In this document: positions 16,904-25,018 of the stretch, one piece after another
Layout: every line of letters starts with the position of its first letter
How positions within the stretch are numbered: the first letter of the stretch is position 1
Assembly: GCA_019359445.1 (NCBI GenBank)
Contig: JAHHHJ010000011.1
Span: forward strand, 124,001-188,000
From: Kastovskya adunca ATA6-11-RM4
GTDB taxonomy: Bacteria > Cyanobacteriota > Cyanobacteriia > Cyanobacteriales > Coleofasciculaceae
Length of the DNA: 64,000 nt
Direction: 5' to 3'
Position numbers and translations under genes: made by a program
The notes under the pieces: generated by a model
What the model was told of the DNA's origin: nothing
The model's input: only the letters and a program-made list of their open reading frames with translations
Database searches by the model: none

Positions 16904-18619
16904 ATGAAGCTACGCTCATTTTTCCAGATTCTGGTAGCCGTCGCTATCGGGCTGCTTTTAACTGCTGCTGTTGGCTTTTACTGGCTCACGTCTCAAAGTC
17001 CCTTGGCTCTCCTCCGGGGTGGAGCGATCGCCAACCCAACGGCGGCGATGTTTGTACCAAAACAGTCACCCGTGATGGTGTCTTTGCTGGTCAATCCAGA
17101 CCGTTTGGAAGCGTTTCGGCAGCTAGTCGCTCGTCCGGGAAACCGTCGGCGATCGCGGACTGAACTCAACCAAATTGAACAAACTCTTTTGGGGAATACC
17201 GACTTAGACTATCGCCGCGACATCCAGCCCTGGTTGGGTGAGGAAATCACCCTCGCTGTGACTTCCTTGGACTTTGACCGCGATCGCCAAAATGGAGCGC
17301 AGCCTGGATATTTGCTAGCTGTAACGACGAAGGATGCGGAACGTTCGCGGGAGTTTTTGCAACTGTTCTACTCCCAGCAAGCCCTCGCTGGTACTTACGA
17401 GTTAGCCTTTGAGCAATACAAAGGCGTCAACTTAATTTATCGTCGTCCCTTGGCTGAGGCGGTGGCAAACAACGGCAATCTTCCCTCCACGCTGACAAGT
17501 GCAGTGATTGGCGATCGCTTTGTCTTATTTGCCAACAGCCCCAAGGTTTTGCGTAGTGCCATTAATAATGTCCAGGTAGAAAGCTTGAGTTTGATAAATT
17601 CCCCCGTTTATCAACAGAGCCTACAGAACCTCACGAAACCCCGCATCGGCTTAAGTTTCGTCAATCTCCCTGCCATCGCGGCGTTGATTGCCAACGAGCC
17701 GAATCCGGAGTTAGACCCGTCACAAGTACCACAGACGCTGACTATTGGTTTGGCATTAGACAAACAGGGATTAGTCGCCGAAACCGCTCTACAAGGCACC
17801 AGTACGGAAGACACGAAACTCACCCTTTCTGAACCTGTAAAAGCGTTGGAGTACATTCCTAAGAAAGCTGCATTAGCCGTCGCGGGTGTGGACTTAAATC
17901 AACTCTGGACTCGCCTTTCGGCGGGAGCCACCCAAGACGACCTATCCCAACTGCTAAAACAATCCATTGCCAGCTTAGAATCTCGTTGGAACGTGGATTT
18001 AGCCAAAGATATCTTTAGCTTTGTAGAAGGTGAGTATGCCTTGAGCCTGCTCCCGCGCTCAGATCGGGTCAATCCTGACTGGATTTTTGTTGCCGAGAAA
18101 ACCGCAGGTGCAGACGCGAAAATCGAGCATCTTGATAATCTGGCGAAGGCAGAAGGATTTAGTGTCGGCAATCTCTCCGTGGGAAATCAAACCATCACGG
18201 CTTGGACAAAGCTGATCACCACCACGAAGCTAGTTCCGAGTCAAGATGACGGTTTGATGAAGCTAGAAGCACAAGTACGGGGAGTTCATGCAGAGGTGGA
18301 GAACTACGAGGTTTTCGCCACCTCAATTGAAGCCATGGCGGAAGCCTTAGAAGGACGCTCAAATTCTTTAATCGCCCAAGAGAAATTCCAAACAGCGATC
18401 GCTCCCTTACCGCCGCCAAATAACGGCTATTTCTATCTAGACTGGAACAGCGCCCAACCCGCAATCGAGCGTCAACTGCCTGTAATTCGGTTTGCCGAAC
18501 TCGCGGGTAAACCGTTATTTGACCATTTGCGATCGCTTAGTATCAGTAGCTACGGCAGCACGGATGGTGTCCAACGCAGCAAATTATTTTTCCGATTAGG
18601 TAACGCCAACGCTACTTAA
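16904..18619 (+). CDS. DUF3352-family protein, membrane anchored
   Basis: A 571-residue protein starting MKLRSFFQILVAVAIGLLL, an uncleaved signal anchor, followed by a long extracytoplasmic part. Family features include AAMFVPKQSPVMVSLLVNPD, then repeated beta-alpha units with the phrases GDRFVLFANSPKVLR and KAALAVAGVDLNQLW, and a C-terminal NGYFYLDWN. DUF3352 is a cyanobacterial family without proven function. An ATG at 16889 would add five residues; the one at 16904 has AGGA at a good distance and fits a typical signal anchor. Confidence 0.85.
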   Translation: MKLRSFFQILVAVAIGLLLTAAVGFYWLTSQSPLALLRGGAIANPTAAMFVPKQSPVMVSLLVNPDRLEAFRQLVARPGNRRRSRTELNQIEQTLLGNTDLDYRRDIQPWLGEEITLAVTSLDFDRDRQNGAQPGYLLAVTTKDAERSREFLQLFYSQQALAGTYELAFEQYKGVNLIYRRPLAEAVANNGNLPSTLTSAVIGDRFVLFANSPKVLRSAINNVQVESLSLINSPVYQQSLQNLTKPRIGLSFVNLPAIAALIANEPNPELDPSQVPQTLTIGLALDKQGLVAETALQGTSTEDTKLTLSEPVKALEYIPKKAALAVAGVDLNQLWTRLSAGATQDDLSQLLKQSIASLESRWNVDLAKDIFSFVEGEYALSLLPRSDRVNPDWIFVAEKTAGADAKIEHLDNLAKAEGFSVGNLSVGNQTITAWTKLITTTKLVPSQDDGLMKLEAQVRGVHAEVENYEVFATSIEAMAEALEGRSNSLIAQEKFQTAIAPLPPPNNGYFYLDWNSAQPAIERQLPVIRFAELAGKPLFDHLRSLSISSYGSTDGVQRSKLFFRLGNANAT

Positions 18620-18662
18620 TGGGCATTCTAAATAAAAGCGACTCATGTAAGAGAAAAATTTT

Positions 18663-19349
18663 GTGCAACCAACCCAAAGACCCAGAGTCAAGATTTGCTG
18701 CATCGGCAGTGTCGAAGAAGCCAAACTCGCCATTGACTACGGTGCGTCTGCCTTGGGCTTAGTCTCAGAAATGCCCAGCGGTTCAGGAACCCTTTTTGAA
18801 GGCGCGATCGCTGAAATTGCCGCCAGTGTCCCGCCCATGGTTGCTTCTTTTTTACTGAGTAGCAAAACAGACACCGCCTCGATCATCGCCCAGCAAAGGC
18901 GCTTGGGTGCCAACACCATTCAACTTTGCCACCGCCTGCAATCAGGAACCCATCAAGAGTTGCGTCAGGCATTACCAGGCATTTCCCTAGTTCAGGTGAT
19001 TCATGTCGTTGGCGAAGAGTCCATTGAGGAGGCGATCGCGATCGCCCCCCATGTCCACGGACTCTTACTTGACTCTGGCAACTCATCAACGAGGAAAGAG
19101 TTGGGAGGAACAGGACACCTTCATGATTGGACAATCAGCCGCCGTATCCGGGAGTTAGTCGATATCCCCGTTTTTCTGTCGGGAGGACTCAGCCCAGACA
19201 ATGTGGGTGAAGCGGTACGCCAAGTTCATCCTTTTGGTGTCGATGTTTGTAGTGGCGTCCGCACCCACAAAAAATTAGATCAGCGCAAGCTCTCGCAGTT
19301 CTTTCGGGAGCTGACTTCGAGTTTTGAGAAGGATTTCTTACCCCAGTAA
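18663..19349 (+). CDS. Phosphoribosylanthranilate isomerase-like protein (TrpF paralogue)
   Basis: TrpF converts phosphoribosylanthranilate to CdRP in tryptophan synthesis using a Cys and an Asp on a TIM barrel. The 228-residue product keeps the barrel and the ends of the active site: VKICCIGSVEEAKLAI at strand 1 (the catalytic Cys context KICG reads KICC here), LLLDSGN with the Asp, GGTGHLHDW, and LSGGLSPDNVGEAV for phosphate binding. The end reads DVCSGVRTHKKLDQ instead of the usual VSSGVE-G-KD. This fits a divergent second TrpF family rather than the canonical enzyme. Start is a GTG at 18663, 44 bases after the DUF3352 gene on the same strand. Confidence 0.75.
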   Translation: MQPTQRPRVKICCIGSVEEAKLAIDYGASALGLVSEMPSGSGTLFEGAIAEIAASVPPMVASFLLSSKTDTASIIAQQRRLGANTIQLCHRLQSGTHQELRQALPGISLVQVIHVVGEESIEEAIAIAPHVHGLLLDSGNSSTRKELGGTGHLHDWTISRRIRELVDIPVFLSGGLSPDNVGEAVRQVHPFGVDVCSGVRTHKKLDQRKLSQFFRELTSSFEKDFLPQ

Positions 19350-19531
19350 ACTGATCAACGGGGTGAGGAAAACTACACCCCTTTGAGTACAGAACTAGGT
19401 AGCTTATTCCCCCGCTTAACCTCACCAATCTTCCTTGGGCGCACTAAGATCGAGATAGGGAAACAAAACTTAACAGTTTTCCTCGCTGAAAGATTTCAGT
19501 GACTGACATGACGCCTCAAAGGAGGCTCTGC

Positions 19532-20245
19532 ATGACTAAATTTCTCGTTAGCGTGCTCGTATTTACCATCGACATGCTCTATCGCGATCGCCCCTATCAG
19601 CGATTCTATGTTTTAGAAACGGTGGCTCGCGTTCCTTACTTTTCCTTCCTTTCCGTTTTGCACCTCTACGAAACTCTCGGTTGGTGGCGCAAAGCCGACT
19701 GGTTAAAAGTCCACTTCGCAGAATCTTGGAACGAACTGCATCACCTGCTGATTATGGAAGCGTTGGGAGGCAACAATAGCTGGAGCGATCGCTTCCTTGC
19801 CCAAAGTGCTGCCCTAGTTTACTACTGGGTCGTAGTTGTCCTCTACCTGATCACACCCCGCACCGCCTATAACTTCATGCAGATGGTCGAAGAACACGCC
19901 CATCACACCTATGCCACCTTCTTAGTGGAGCATGAAGCCGAGAAGGCACAACCTGCACCCCCAGTAGCCATCAGCTACTACCGCGACGGCGACCTCTATA
20001 TGTTCGATGAGTTCCAAACTGGCACCGTACCAGAATCGCGACGCCCCGCCGTAGACAACTTATATGATGTCTTCGTCAACATCCGTGACGACGAAGGAGA
20101 ACATGTCAAAACTATGGTGGCTTGCCAGCAACCTGATGCTCAAAACACCTTCAAGAGTCCTCACACTCCGGTCATTCAGGAGGCTAAAGTTGTTCTCCCC
20201 TCTATCAAGGATAAAGACGTTGAGTTAGTGACTGCTGGTCACTAA
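19532..20245 (+). CDS. Plastid-terminal-oxidase-like plastoquinol oxidase (alternative oxidase family)
   Basis: Enzymes of this di-iron family oxidise quinol and reduce oxygen to water without pumping protons, acting as a safety valve for the photosynthetic electron chain. The iron ligands are present in order: Glu in FYVLETVARVPYF, the ELHHLLIMEALGG segment, EEHAHHTYATFL and RDDEGEHVKTM. It is a monotopic membrane protein with hydrophobic stretches around SAALVYYWVVVVLYLI. The start is set by a near-perfect ribosome binding site AAAGGAGG at 19518-19525, six bases before the ATG at 19532; a GTG at 19499 is in frame but less likely. It is a single-gene unit. Confidence 0.9.
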   Translation: MTKFLVSVLVFTIDMLYRDRPYQRFYVLETVARVPYFSFLSVLHLYETLGWWRKADWLKVHFAESWNELHHLLIMEALGGNNSWSDRFLAQSAALVYYWVVVVLYLITPRTAYNFMQMVEEHAHHTYATFLVEHEAEKAQPAPPVAISYYRDGDLYMFDEFQTGTVPESRRPAVDNLYDVFVNIRDDEGEHVKTMVACQQPDAQNTFKSPHTPVIQEAKVVLPSIKDKDVELVTAGH

Positions 20246-20476
20246 ATGGCGATCGGGATTAGCCATCAGGAATGAACTATCACCAACTCAATAACTCCTA
20301 CTAATTCCTGCCTAACGACAGGATAAATACAAACCTTCGCTAAGAACTAAATTTAGTGGAGGTTTGTTGATTTGTCGGGTGATACCAAATTCAATTGATG
20401 ACCTACAATTCCCCAAAATCCCCTCTCCCGCTTGTGGAGTATTCGACGTATTTGAGGTAAGACGCCATTCCTAGTT

Positions 20477-20638
20477 CTATTCCCCAAAACACCAGATAAA
20501 GAATAACAAACCTACAAAAACGCTCAAAGAAGTCAAGGGTTTTAGGGAATGTAGAAGATCTAACGGTACTAAGACCAGCACTTCTGAAAAAAACCAGCTA
20601 ACCAACAACAGCAGTGTAATCAGGATAAATAGAGGCAT
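20477..20638 (-). CDS. Candidate 53-residue hydrophobic small protein
   Basis: ATG at 20636-20638 opens 53 codons ending TAG at 20477-20479. The product is almost entirely membrane-compatible: MPLFILITLLLLVSWFFSE, a short polar turn with LDLLHSLKP, then a second hydrophobic stretch ending in FFIWCFGE. AGAGAG lies just before the ATG. Two well-formed membrane helices with a polar turn are unlikely by chance, but I cannot name the family. The rest of 20246-20827 shows no other gene. Confidence 0.45.
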   Translation of the reverse strand: MPLFILITLLLLVSWFFSEVLVLVPLDLLHSLKPLTSLSVFVGLLFFIWCFGE

Positions 20639-20827
20639 ATTCTCTCTAGAGTGCAATAAAGAAGAAAAAAAACCAAAAAATCAATGTGGCAGAAAGCCCA
20701 CTGTCACTTCTGTATCTGCAAAAAAAAATTTGTATGTTGAAATAAAAGAATGAAGACTAGTTTGATTCGACAGGTAGTCGGAGTCAAGCATCAACAAGGC
20801 GCAAGTATGGGTAGGAAGGTAACAGCA

Positions 20828-21298
20828 ATGTTGAAACTGTATCATTGGGGTTGTCTGGCATTAGTTGCCGCTCTAAGCGCCGCACCAATTCTTGCCCAAG
20901 AGACAAATTTTGGGACGTTGAAATTAAAACGGGGTTTTGAACCTGCAGCCGGAACAGCCGCTGGCTATACAGGCGGTTCTTTCTCCTTGTCAGCTATTGC
21001 CAATCAGGACATTGAAGGCAACCCCTGTGTAGGGTTTGGAGATTCAACCCCCGATCACATTCTGATTTTGGATGAAAATTTTCCAAAACTGAATGTACGA
21101 GTCAACAGCAGCGGTTATGACACCACCTTAGTGATTAGAAAAACAGGCGGTAATATTATCCGTTGTAATGATGATAGCGACTCCAGCCAAAACCCCAGCA
21201 TTAATGCTGAAAACTGGAAAGCTGGCGAATATGAAGTTTGGGTGGGGGCAATAGACGCAGGTACAAAGCGTAACTACAGCATCTCTGTACGGGAATAG
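20828..21298 (+). CDS. Secreted protein, pre-peptidase-C-terminal-like beta domain
   Basis: From the ATG at 20828 the product begins with a classical signal peptide (MLKLYHWGCLALVAALSAA, cleavage after PILA before QETN). The mature part of about 130 residues is beta-rich: GTLKLKRGFEP, then DHILILDENFPKLNVRVNSS, DTTLVIRKTGGNIIRCNDDSD and EVWVGAIDAGTKRNYSISV. The pattern of one domain with a Cys pair and a DDSD loop resembles extracellular pre-peptidase C-terminal-type domains. In-frame starts exist upstream at 20750 and 20807, but AGGAAGG before 20828 and the signal peptide support the choice. Its role is unknown. Confidence 0.7.
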   Translation: MLKLYHWGCLALVAALSAAPILAQETNFGTLKLKRGFEPAAGTAAGYTGGSFSLSAIANQDIEGNPCVGFGDSTPDHILILDENFPKLNVRVNSSGYDTTLVIRKTGGNIIRCNDDSDSSQNPSINAENWKAGEYEVWVGAIDAGTKRNYSISVRE

Positions 21299-21459
21299 TT
21301 AATTTAGTCGATTTTTGCCTTTATAAAGCTAAATTAAGCAAAACTTCCCAAAAATTAGCATGGGATAGTTTTGCTGTTCCCTTAGAAAGGGGCGGTTAAG
21401 CAGCTTTAGACGATAAGATAGTCTATGGTTTGTTGTACCCAAGTGAGAGCAAGAGTCCA

Positions 21460-22221
21460 GTGCTATCCGAGCTATTGGCTGACTTCCGGATCATCTTTGA
21501 ACGTGACCCAGCGGCACGCAACTGGCTAGAGGTTTTATTTTGCTACCCCGGTTTGCAGGCGCTGCTGTTGCATCGCTTCGCCCACTGGTTGAATTTGCTG
21601 GGGCTTCCCTTCATCCCCCGCTTAATTTCCCAGTTCTCCCGCTTTCTAACAGGAATTGAAATTCACCCCGGTGCTTCTATTGGGCGAAGTGTTTTCATTG
21701 ACCACGGGATGGGGGTAGTGATTGGAGAAACCGCTATTGTGGGAGACTACGCCCTGATTTACCAAGGCGTGACCCTTGGGGGAACAGGGAAAGAAGGTGG
21801 TAAGCGTCACCCGACCTTAGGAGAAAATGTCGTGGTCGGTGCGGGGGCTAAGGTTCTTGGGAATATTCAAATCGGCAACAATGTCCGGATTGGTGCCGGG
21901 TCAGTCGTTTTACGTGATGTCCCTTCCGATTGCACCGTTGTCGGCGTCCCTGGGCGCATTGTCTATCGTTCCGGCGTTCGGGTTAATCCGTTGGAGCATG
22001 GTAGCTTGCCGGATTCAGAAGCGGCTGTAATTCGCACCTTGGTAGACCGGATTGAGTCTTTAGAGCAACAAATTCAAGAATTACAAGCGCAGCCAAAAAC
22101 TCCAGCATTGGCTCACACGTCCTCTGCAAAGTATGTTGTGGTTGAGGAGAAGGACGCGACTCAAAGTTGCCGCCTCAGAGATAAAGAGATTCAGCAGTTT
22201 CTAGATGGTAGTGGAATTTAG
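21460..22221 (+). CDS. cysE: Serine O-acetyltransferase
   Basis: CysE acetylates serine with acetyl-CoA to O-acetylserine, the first committed step to cysteine. The N-terminal helical domain shows LLADFRIIFERDPAARNWLE; the left-handed beta helix follows with the active-site region IEIHPGASIGRSVFIDHGMG (His for catalysis) and the coenzyme A loop TLGGTGKEGGKRHPTLG. About 60 residues after the helix form a Gln/Glu-rich, probably coiled-coil tail, longer than in the E. coli enzyme. Frames open at a TTG (21430), but the family normally begins a few residues before LLADFRII, which favours the GTG at 21460. Confidence 0.93.
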   Translation: MLSELLADFRIIFERDPAARNWLEVLFCYPGLQALLLHRFAHWLNLLGLPFIPRLISQFSRFLTGIEIHPGASIGRSVFIDHGMGVVIGETAIVGDYALIYQGVTLGGTGKEGGKRHPTLGENVVVGAGAKVLGNIQIGNNVRIGAGSVVLRDVPSDCTVVGVPGRIVYRSGVRVNPLEHGSLPDSEAAVIRTLVDRIESLEQQIQELQAQPKTPALAHTSSAKYVVVEEKDATQSCRLRDKEIQQFLDGSGI

Positions 22222-22308
22222 CGGCTTACAAAGGCAGAACTTACGCAGATGAGGCGTGAAAACGTTGATTCTTGTAGGCTGTGTTGAAGCATGAAACCCA
22301 ACACCCAC

Positions 22309-22332
22309 ATGGGTTACGCTTCGCTAACCCAT
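22309..22332. repeat. Hairpin from an intergenic repeat next to a protein-relic
   Basis: ATGGGTTA (22309-22316) pairs with TAACCCAT (22325-22332) around a CGCTTCGC core that itself pairs partly. The surrounding phrase GAAACCCAAC occurs again near 24810 with the words GTTAGGTTGAACG, a kind of scattered intergenic repeat seen in many cyanobacteria. Confidence 0.6.
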
Positions 22333-22344
22333 CCTACTAAGTAA

Positions 22345-22440
22345 TTAAGACTTAGTGGGATTGGTTCCAATAGCAACGGCGGTTGAATCAATCTTGCCAT
22401 CGTCGTCGCTGTCGTTGCTCAATTTTAAACAATTACAAAT
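22345..22440 (-). pseudogene. Relic of a calcium-binding (thrombospondin type 3-like) protein tail
   Basis: On the minus strand a short open stretch without a start codon reads SNDSDDDGKIDSTAVAIG then TNPTKS and stop at 22345. The DSDDDGKIDS and GTNP pattern matches the DxDxDGxxDxxE..GTNP unit of thrombospondin type 3-like repeats found at the ends of large secreted cyanobacterial proteins. No start codon or upstream domain remains, so I take it as the decayed end of a lost gene. Confidence 0.45.
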
Positions 22441-22571
22441 AGTTGAACTTTTAAGGTTCGATCACAGACTCTTCATAATCAGCACAGCCCATCCTAGTCT
22501 GTGTGGGAGATGATCGAATGGGAAAAGGTTGCAAGTAACCTCTGCCGTTAAAATTCTTAGGAGTAAAGAAG

Positions 22572-22964
22572 TTGATAGAAGCCATTGAAAGTGCTAAAGA
22601 AGCTGCAACTTTTGCGGCAGTTGGTGCGGTTGTTGGTGGAGTTGTATATCACCAAATCGGTGGAGCCGGTTTAGCAATTGCAGGAGGAGCTTATCCTATC
22701 GGATTGGCGGCATTTACGGGTGCTGGTGCAGTGGCTGGACTGGCAGTTCATGGTGCTACAAAGGAAGCCGTCAAAAACGTTAAAGAAGCTGCAACCTTTG
22801 CAACAGTTGGCGCAGTTGCTGGCGGAACTGTGTACCACCAAACCGGAGCAGCAGGTTTTGCTGTTGCAGGAGGAGCTTATCCTGTTGGTTTAGCAGCATT
22901 TGTGGGTACTGGTGCAGTAGCTGGTTTAGCAGCTTTTGGGGTGAAAAAGTCCGTTTTTGGATGA
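22572..22964 (+). CDS. Glycine/alanine-rich membrane-associated protein with an internal duplication
   Basis: 130 residues made of two near-identical halves: each begins KEAATFA.VGAV.GG and runs through YHQ.G.AG.A.AGGAYP.GLAAF.G.GAVAGLA. The Gly-xxx-Gly spacing resembles glycine-zipper segments that pack or insert into membranes. The start is a TTG at 22572 preceded by TAGGAG at a suitable distance. A clear terminator follows at 23002-23030, so it forms a one-gene unit. The function is unknown. Confidence 0.7.
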   Translation: MIEAIESAKEAATFAAVGAVVGGVVYHQIGGAGLAIAGGAYPIGLAAFTGAGAVAGLAVHGATKEAVKNVKEAATFATVGAVAGGTVYHQTGAAGFAVAGGAYPVGLAAFVGTGAVAGLAAFGVKKSVFG

Positions 22965-23001
22965 ATTGTAGTTTCGATTCGCTAGTTTAATTACAACTTT
23001 C

Positions 23002-23030
23002 ATCTCAGTGTCAACACTGGGATTTTTTTT
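23002..23030 (+). terminator. Rho-independent terminator of the duplicated Gly/Ala-rich gene
   Basis: ATCTCAGTGT (23002-23011) pairs with ACACTGGGAT (23014-23023) around CA, one pair being G-U, and a run of eight T follows. Confidence 0.8.
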
Positions 23031-23060
23031 GGGAAGAGTGCGATCGCCATCGCCCGTAGT

Positions 23061-23168
23061 AGCGATCGCCCCCTACTCAGCAACCGAAAGCCAAGCCATC
23101 AAAACCCTATACATAGCGCAAATACTGGGTATTTTCAATCTTTACCGCTACATCTATATCGCCTATAG
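23061..23168. repeat. Dispersed repeat, copy A (108 bp)
   Basis: This copy runs from AGCGATCGCCCCCTACTCAG to CATCTATATCGCCTATAG and matches copy C at 25019-25125 at most positions; a shorter copy B lies at 24005-24050. On the minus strand its right part encodes the last residues and stop of the adjacent protease relic. Confidence 0.8.
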
Positions 23169-23466
23169 GAGTAGCCATCAATGAAGCCTGAGAGGTGTCC
23201 CATTTCGTGCAGCAGGGTGGTGAGGAGGTCGTATTTGCCAACTGCATCACCTGTGGTGGCGCGGAAGGCAGTGTCGGTGAGGGTTGGTTGGCATCAGTGT
23301 CGATGAGGAGGGTGCCGCCGTTGGGGCGTCCAGAGGGGTCGAAGGAGGTAATTTGGGCTTCTGCTAGTTGTCCGGTGGGGAGATCCTGAATAGCTAAGTT
23401 GAGGTTAAAGGGAATCTGTGTCTGGAGAAAGTCTATCAAAGCGGATACGTTTGTATTTTGGAGTGA
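23107..23466 (-). pseudogene. Relic of a zinc metalloprotease (matrixin-like, HExxH)
   Basis: Two minus-strand frames join to give a recognisable C-terminal protease end. The upstream frame reads ALIDFLQTQIPFNLNLAIQ, DLPTGQLAEAQI and GGTLLIDTDANQ; then a one-base shift near 23280 moves to TAFRATTGDAVGKYD and LLTTLLHEMGHLSGFIDGY. The zinc motif HEMGH lies at 23195-23209. In M10-like proteases a Leu-rich helix, the DLP/IDTDA strand and HExxH follow in this order. The frameshift, the loss of everything upstream of 23466 and the lack of a start codon mark it as dead. It is cut off right before the start of the pentapeptide gene on the other strand. Confidence 0.65.
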
Positions 23467-23472
23467 TGTGCT

Positions 23473-23976
23473 ATGGCTCTCAGAAAAATGACTGCTGAGG
23501 AGTTCTTGCGGCGTTACGCCGCTGGGGAACGAGATTTTTTTGGAGTTGAACTCACTGATGCTGATTTGAGTAGGGCGACTGGTTGGGAAAAGAATAACCC
23601 GGTCGGACAAACTATCACTGGAGCGGTTCTGGGTGAGGGAGATTTTAGTGGCACTAACTTCTGTGCTAACGATATGCGTGGTTGTAACTTTGGCTACTCC
23701 AATTTGACTCGATGTCAGTTTACTCTCGCCAACCTGACTGGAACCTCCTTCATCGGTGCTGATTTGAAAGGAGCTACTTTTGAAGGAGCTAAGTTGATCC
23801 GTGCTGAGTTGACGGAAGCTGATCTCCGTGGGGCTAACCTGACTGGAGTTGATCTGACTGGAGTCAATATGACTGGAGCTAACGATGAGGGAGCTTGGTA
23901 CGAGAGTGCTCTCTTTTTCGACACCACTCTGCCCGATGGAACTTTCTTGCAGGGTTCCCATCCTGTTGAAGATTGA
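23473..23976 (+). CDS. Pentapeptide-repeat protein (167 residues)
   Basis: Pentapeptide repeats, A(D/N)LXX, fold into a right-handed square beta helix. Repeats run from about residue 50 to 140 (ANLTGTSFIGADLKGATFEG, AELTEADLRGANLTG, VDLTGVNMTGAND). The N-terminus has a header, MTAEEFLRRYAAGERDF, also seen in the next gene and, in varied form, in the kinase at 51558. The C-terminus has a non-repeat cap ending LPDGTFLQGSHPVED. No enzyme domain is attached and the role is unknown. Confidence 0.85.
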   Translation: MALRKMTAEEFLRRYAAGERDFFGVELTDADLSRATGWEKNNPVGQTITGAVLGEGDFSGTNFCANDMRGCNFGYSNLTRCQFTLANLTGTSFIGADLKGATFEGAKLIRAELTEADLRGANLTGVDLTGVNMTGANDEGAWYESALFFDTTLPDGTFLQGSHPVED

Positions 23977-24004
23977 ATCAGTGCGATCGCAATCGCTCGT
24001 AGTA

Positions 24005-24050
24005 GCGCGCCCCCTAGTCAGCAACCGAAAGCCAAGCAATCAAAACCCTA
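24005..24050. repeat. Dispersed repeat, copy B (short)
   Basis: Shares GCGCCCCCTAGTCAGCAACC-like sequence, through CCGAAAGCCAAGCAATCAAA, with copies A and C but stops before their protein-coding right part. It separates the two pentapeptide genes and ends close to the start of the second one at 24064. Confidence 0.75.
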
Positions 24051-24063
24051 AAGAGGCATTTAT

Positions 24064-24642
24064 ATGATTGAGATGACCAAAGAAGAGCTGTTGAGTAGAT
24101 ATGCTGCTGGGGAAAGAAACTTCTCCGCCATCAAATTTAGAGCCGACTCTGAACGCAGATTCTATAGAATCGATCTTCACGGTGCTGACTTGCGGGGTAT
24201 CAACCTCAGTGGTTCGGACTTGACCTTCACTGATTTGAGAGAGGCTAATCTGAGTGGAGCAATCTTGAGCGGTGCTACTTTGACTCAAAGCGATCTGAGG
24301 GAAGCTAATTTGGAAGGAGTCATTGCTGTCGGTACTATGTTGGGGAGAGCTGGTCTCTCGTTGTCTAGTCTGTGTGATGCCAATCTGACTGGAGCAAGTT
24401 TCTTGCAAGGTGGTTGTAGCTGTGCTGATTTTACTGGAGCCAATATGTACGGCGTCACAATGGCTGAATATATCGTTGATGGGGCTGATTTCAGCAACGT
24501 CGATCTCGAATTTGCGACTATTATTAAAGTTGACTTTTCCAAAGCTGATGTCAGAGGTTTCTTTACTTTTCAACAAGCTTTTTTCTGGCAAGTCACTTTG
24601 CCCAATGGAGTGTATATTGAAGGACCGATCTTCAACCCCTAA
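24064..24642 (+). CDS. Pentapeptide-repeat protein (192 residues)
   Basis: The product has the same header as its neighbour, MTKEELLSRYAAGERNF, followed by about 20 pentapeptide units (LHGADLRGINLSGSDLT, LREANLSGAILSGATL, LREANLEG) and a similar C-terminal cap, QVTLPNGVYIEGP. The two genes are paralogues that share architecture but differ in the repeat core, so they probably arose by an old duplication; the shared repeats A/B/C around them support local duplication. The function is unknown. Confidence 0.85.
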   Translation: MIEMTKEELLSRYAAGERNFSAIKFRADSERRFYRIDLHGADLRGINLSGSDLTFTDLREANLSGAILSGATLTQSDLREANLEGVIAVGTMLGRAGLSLSSLCDANLTGASFLQGGCSCADFTGANMYGVTMAEYIVDGADFSNVDLEFATIIKVDFSKADVRGFFTFQQAFFWQVTLPNGVYIEGPIFNP

Positions 24643-24824
24643 AGCTGACGAATCAGCCAAAAGGTTTGCTTTAGTGAAAACTGGGATACTCCCAAAGCCA
24701 TTTCTGCTTTCAAGGTGCTCTTCCAAATCATCCGGAATTTCCGAGAAGAAATCTAGTTTAGTTAGTGCGATCGCAATCGCCCGTAGGTTAGGTTGAACGA
24801 CAGAGAAACCCAACAGCCGCCACT

Positions 24825-24974
24825 CTATTCCCCCACTAGCATCCCCTCAAAAGCTATCTCCTGATTCATCCCCCAATTCATCGGATAAACTCCCGCCGCT
24901 ACATACCGATGAAAACTTGAATATTCCCAATCTTTCACAACCTTCACCCAACCCTGTTTGACCGGATTGAAGAT
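24825..24974 (-). pseudogene. C-terminal relic of a REP-associated tyrosine transposase (RAYT)
   Basis: On the minus strand the residues FNPVKQGWVKVVKDWEYSS, then FHRYVAAGVYPMNWG, match the well-conserved end of RAYT proteins (NPVKHGLV, DWxYSSFHRYV, YxxxWG). The catalytic HUH and Tyr part is missing and there is no start, so only a tail of about 48 residues is left. RAYT genes mobilise or maintain REP-type palindromes; its presence beside a three-copy repeat is suggestive but does not prove a link. Confidence 0.7.
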
Positions 24975-25018
24975 CTTGGGTTTCGTGACGCTAAATCCTA
25001 ACCTACTAGCGATTAGTG

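Noticed and set aside
23473-24039. Upstream part of the long minus-strand frame that runs from 24039 into the protease relic
   Set aside because: Beyond 23466 the frame is only the antisense of the pentapeptide gene; the protease similarity stops there.
24040-24813. A 257-codon minus-strand frame over the second pentapeptide gene
   Set aside because: The antisense of repeated A(D/N)L codons stays open by composition; its Ser/Gln/Thr-rich sequence is typical of such shadows.
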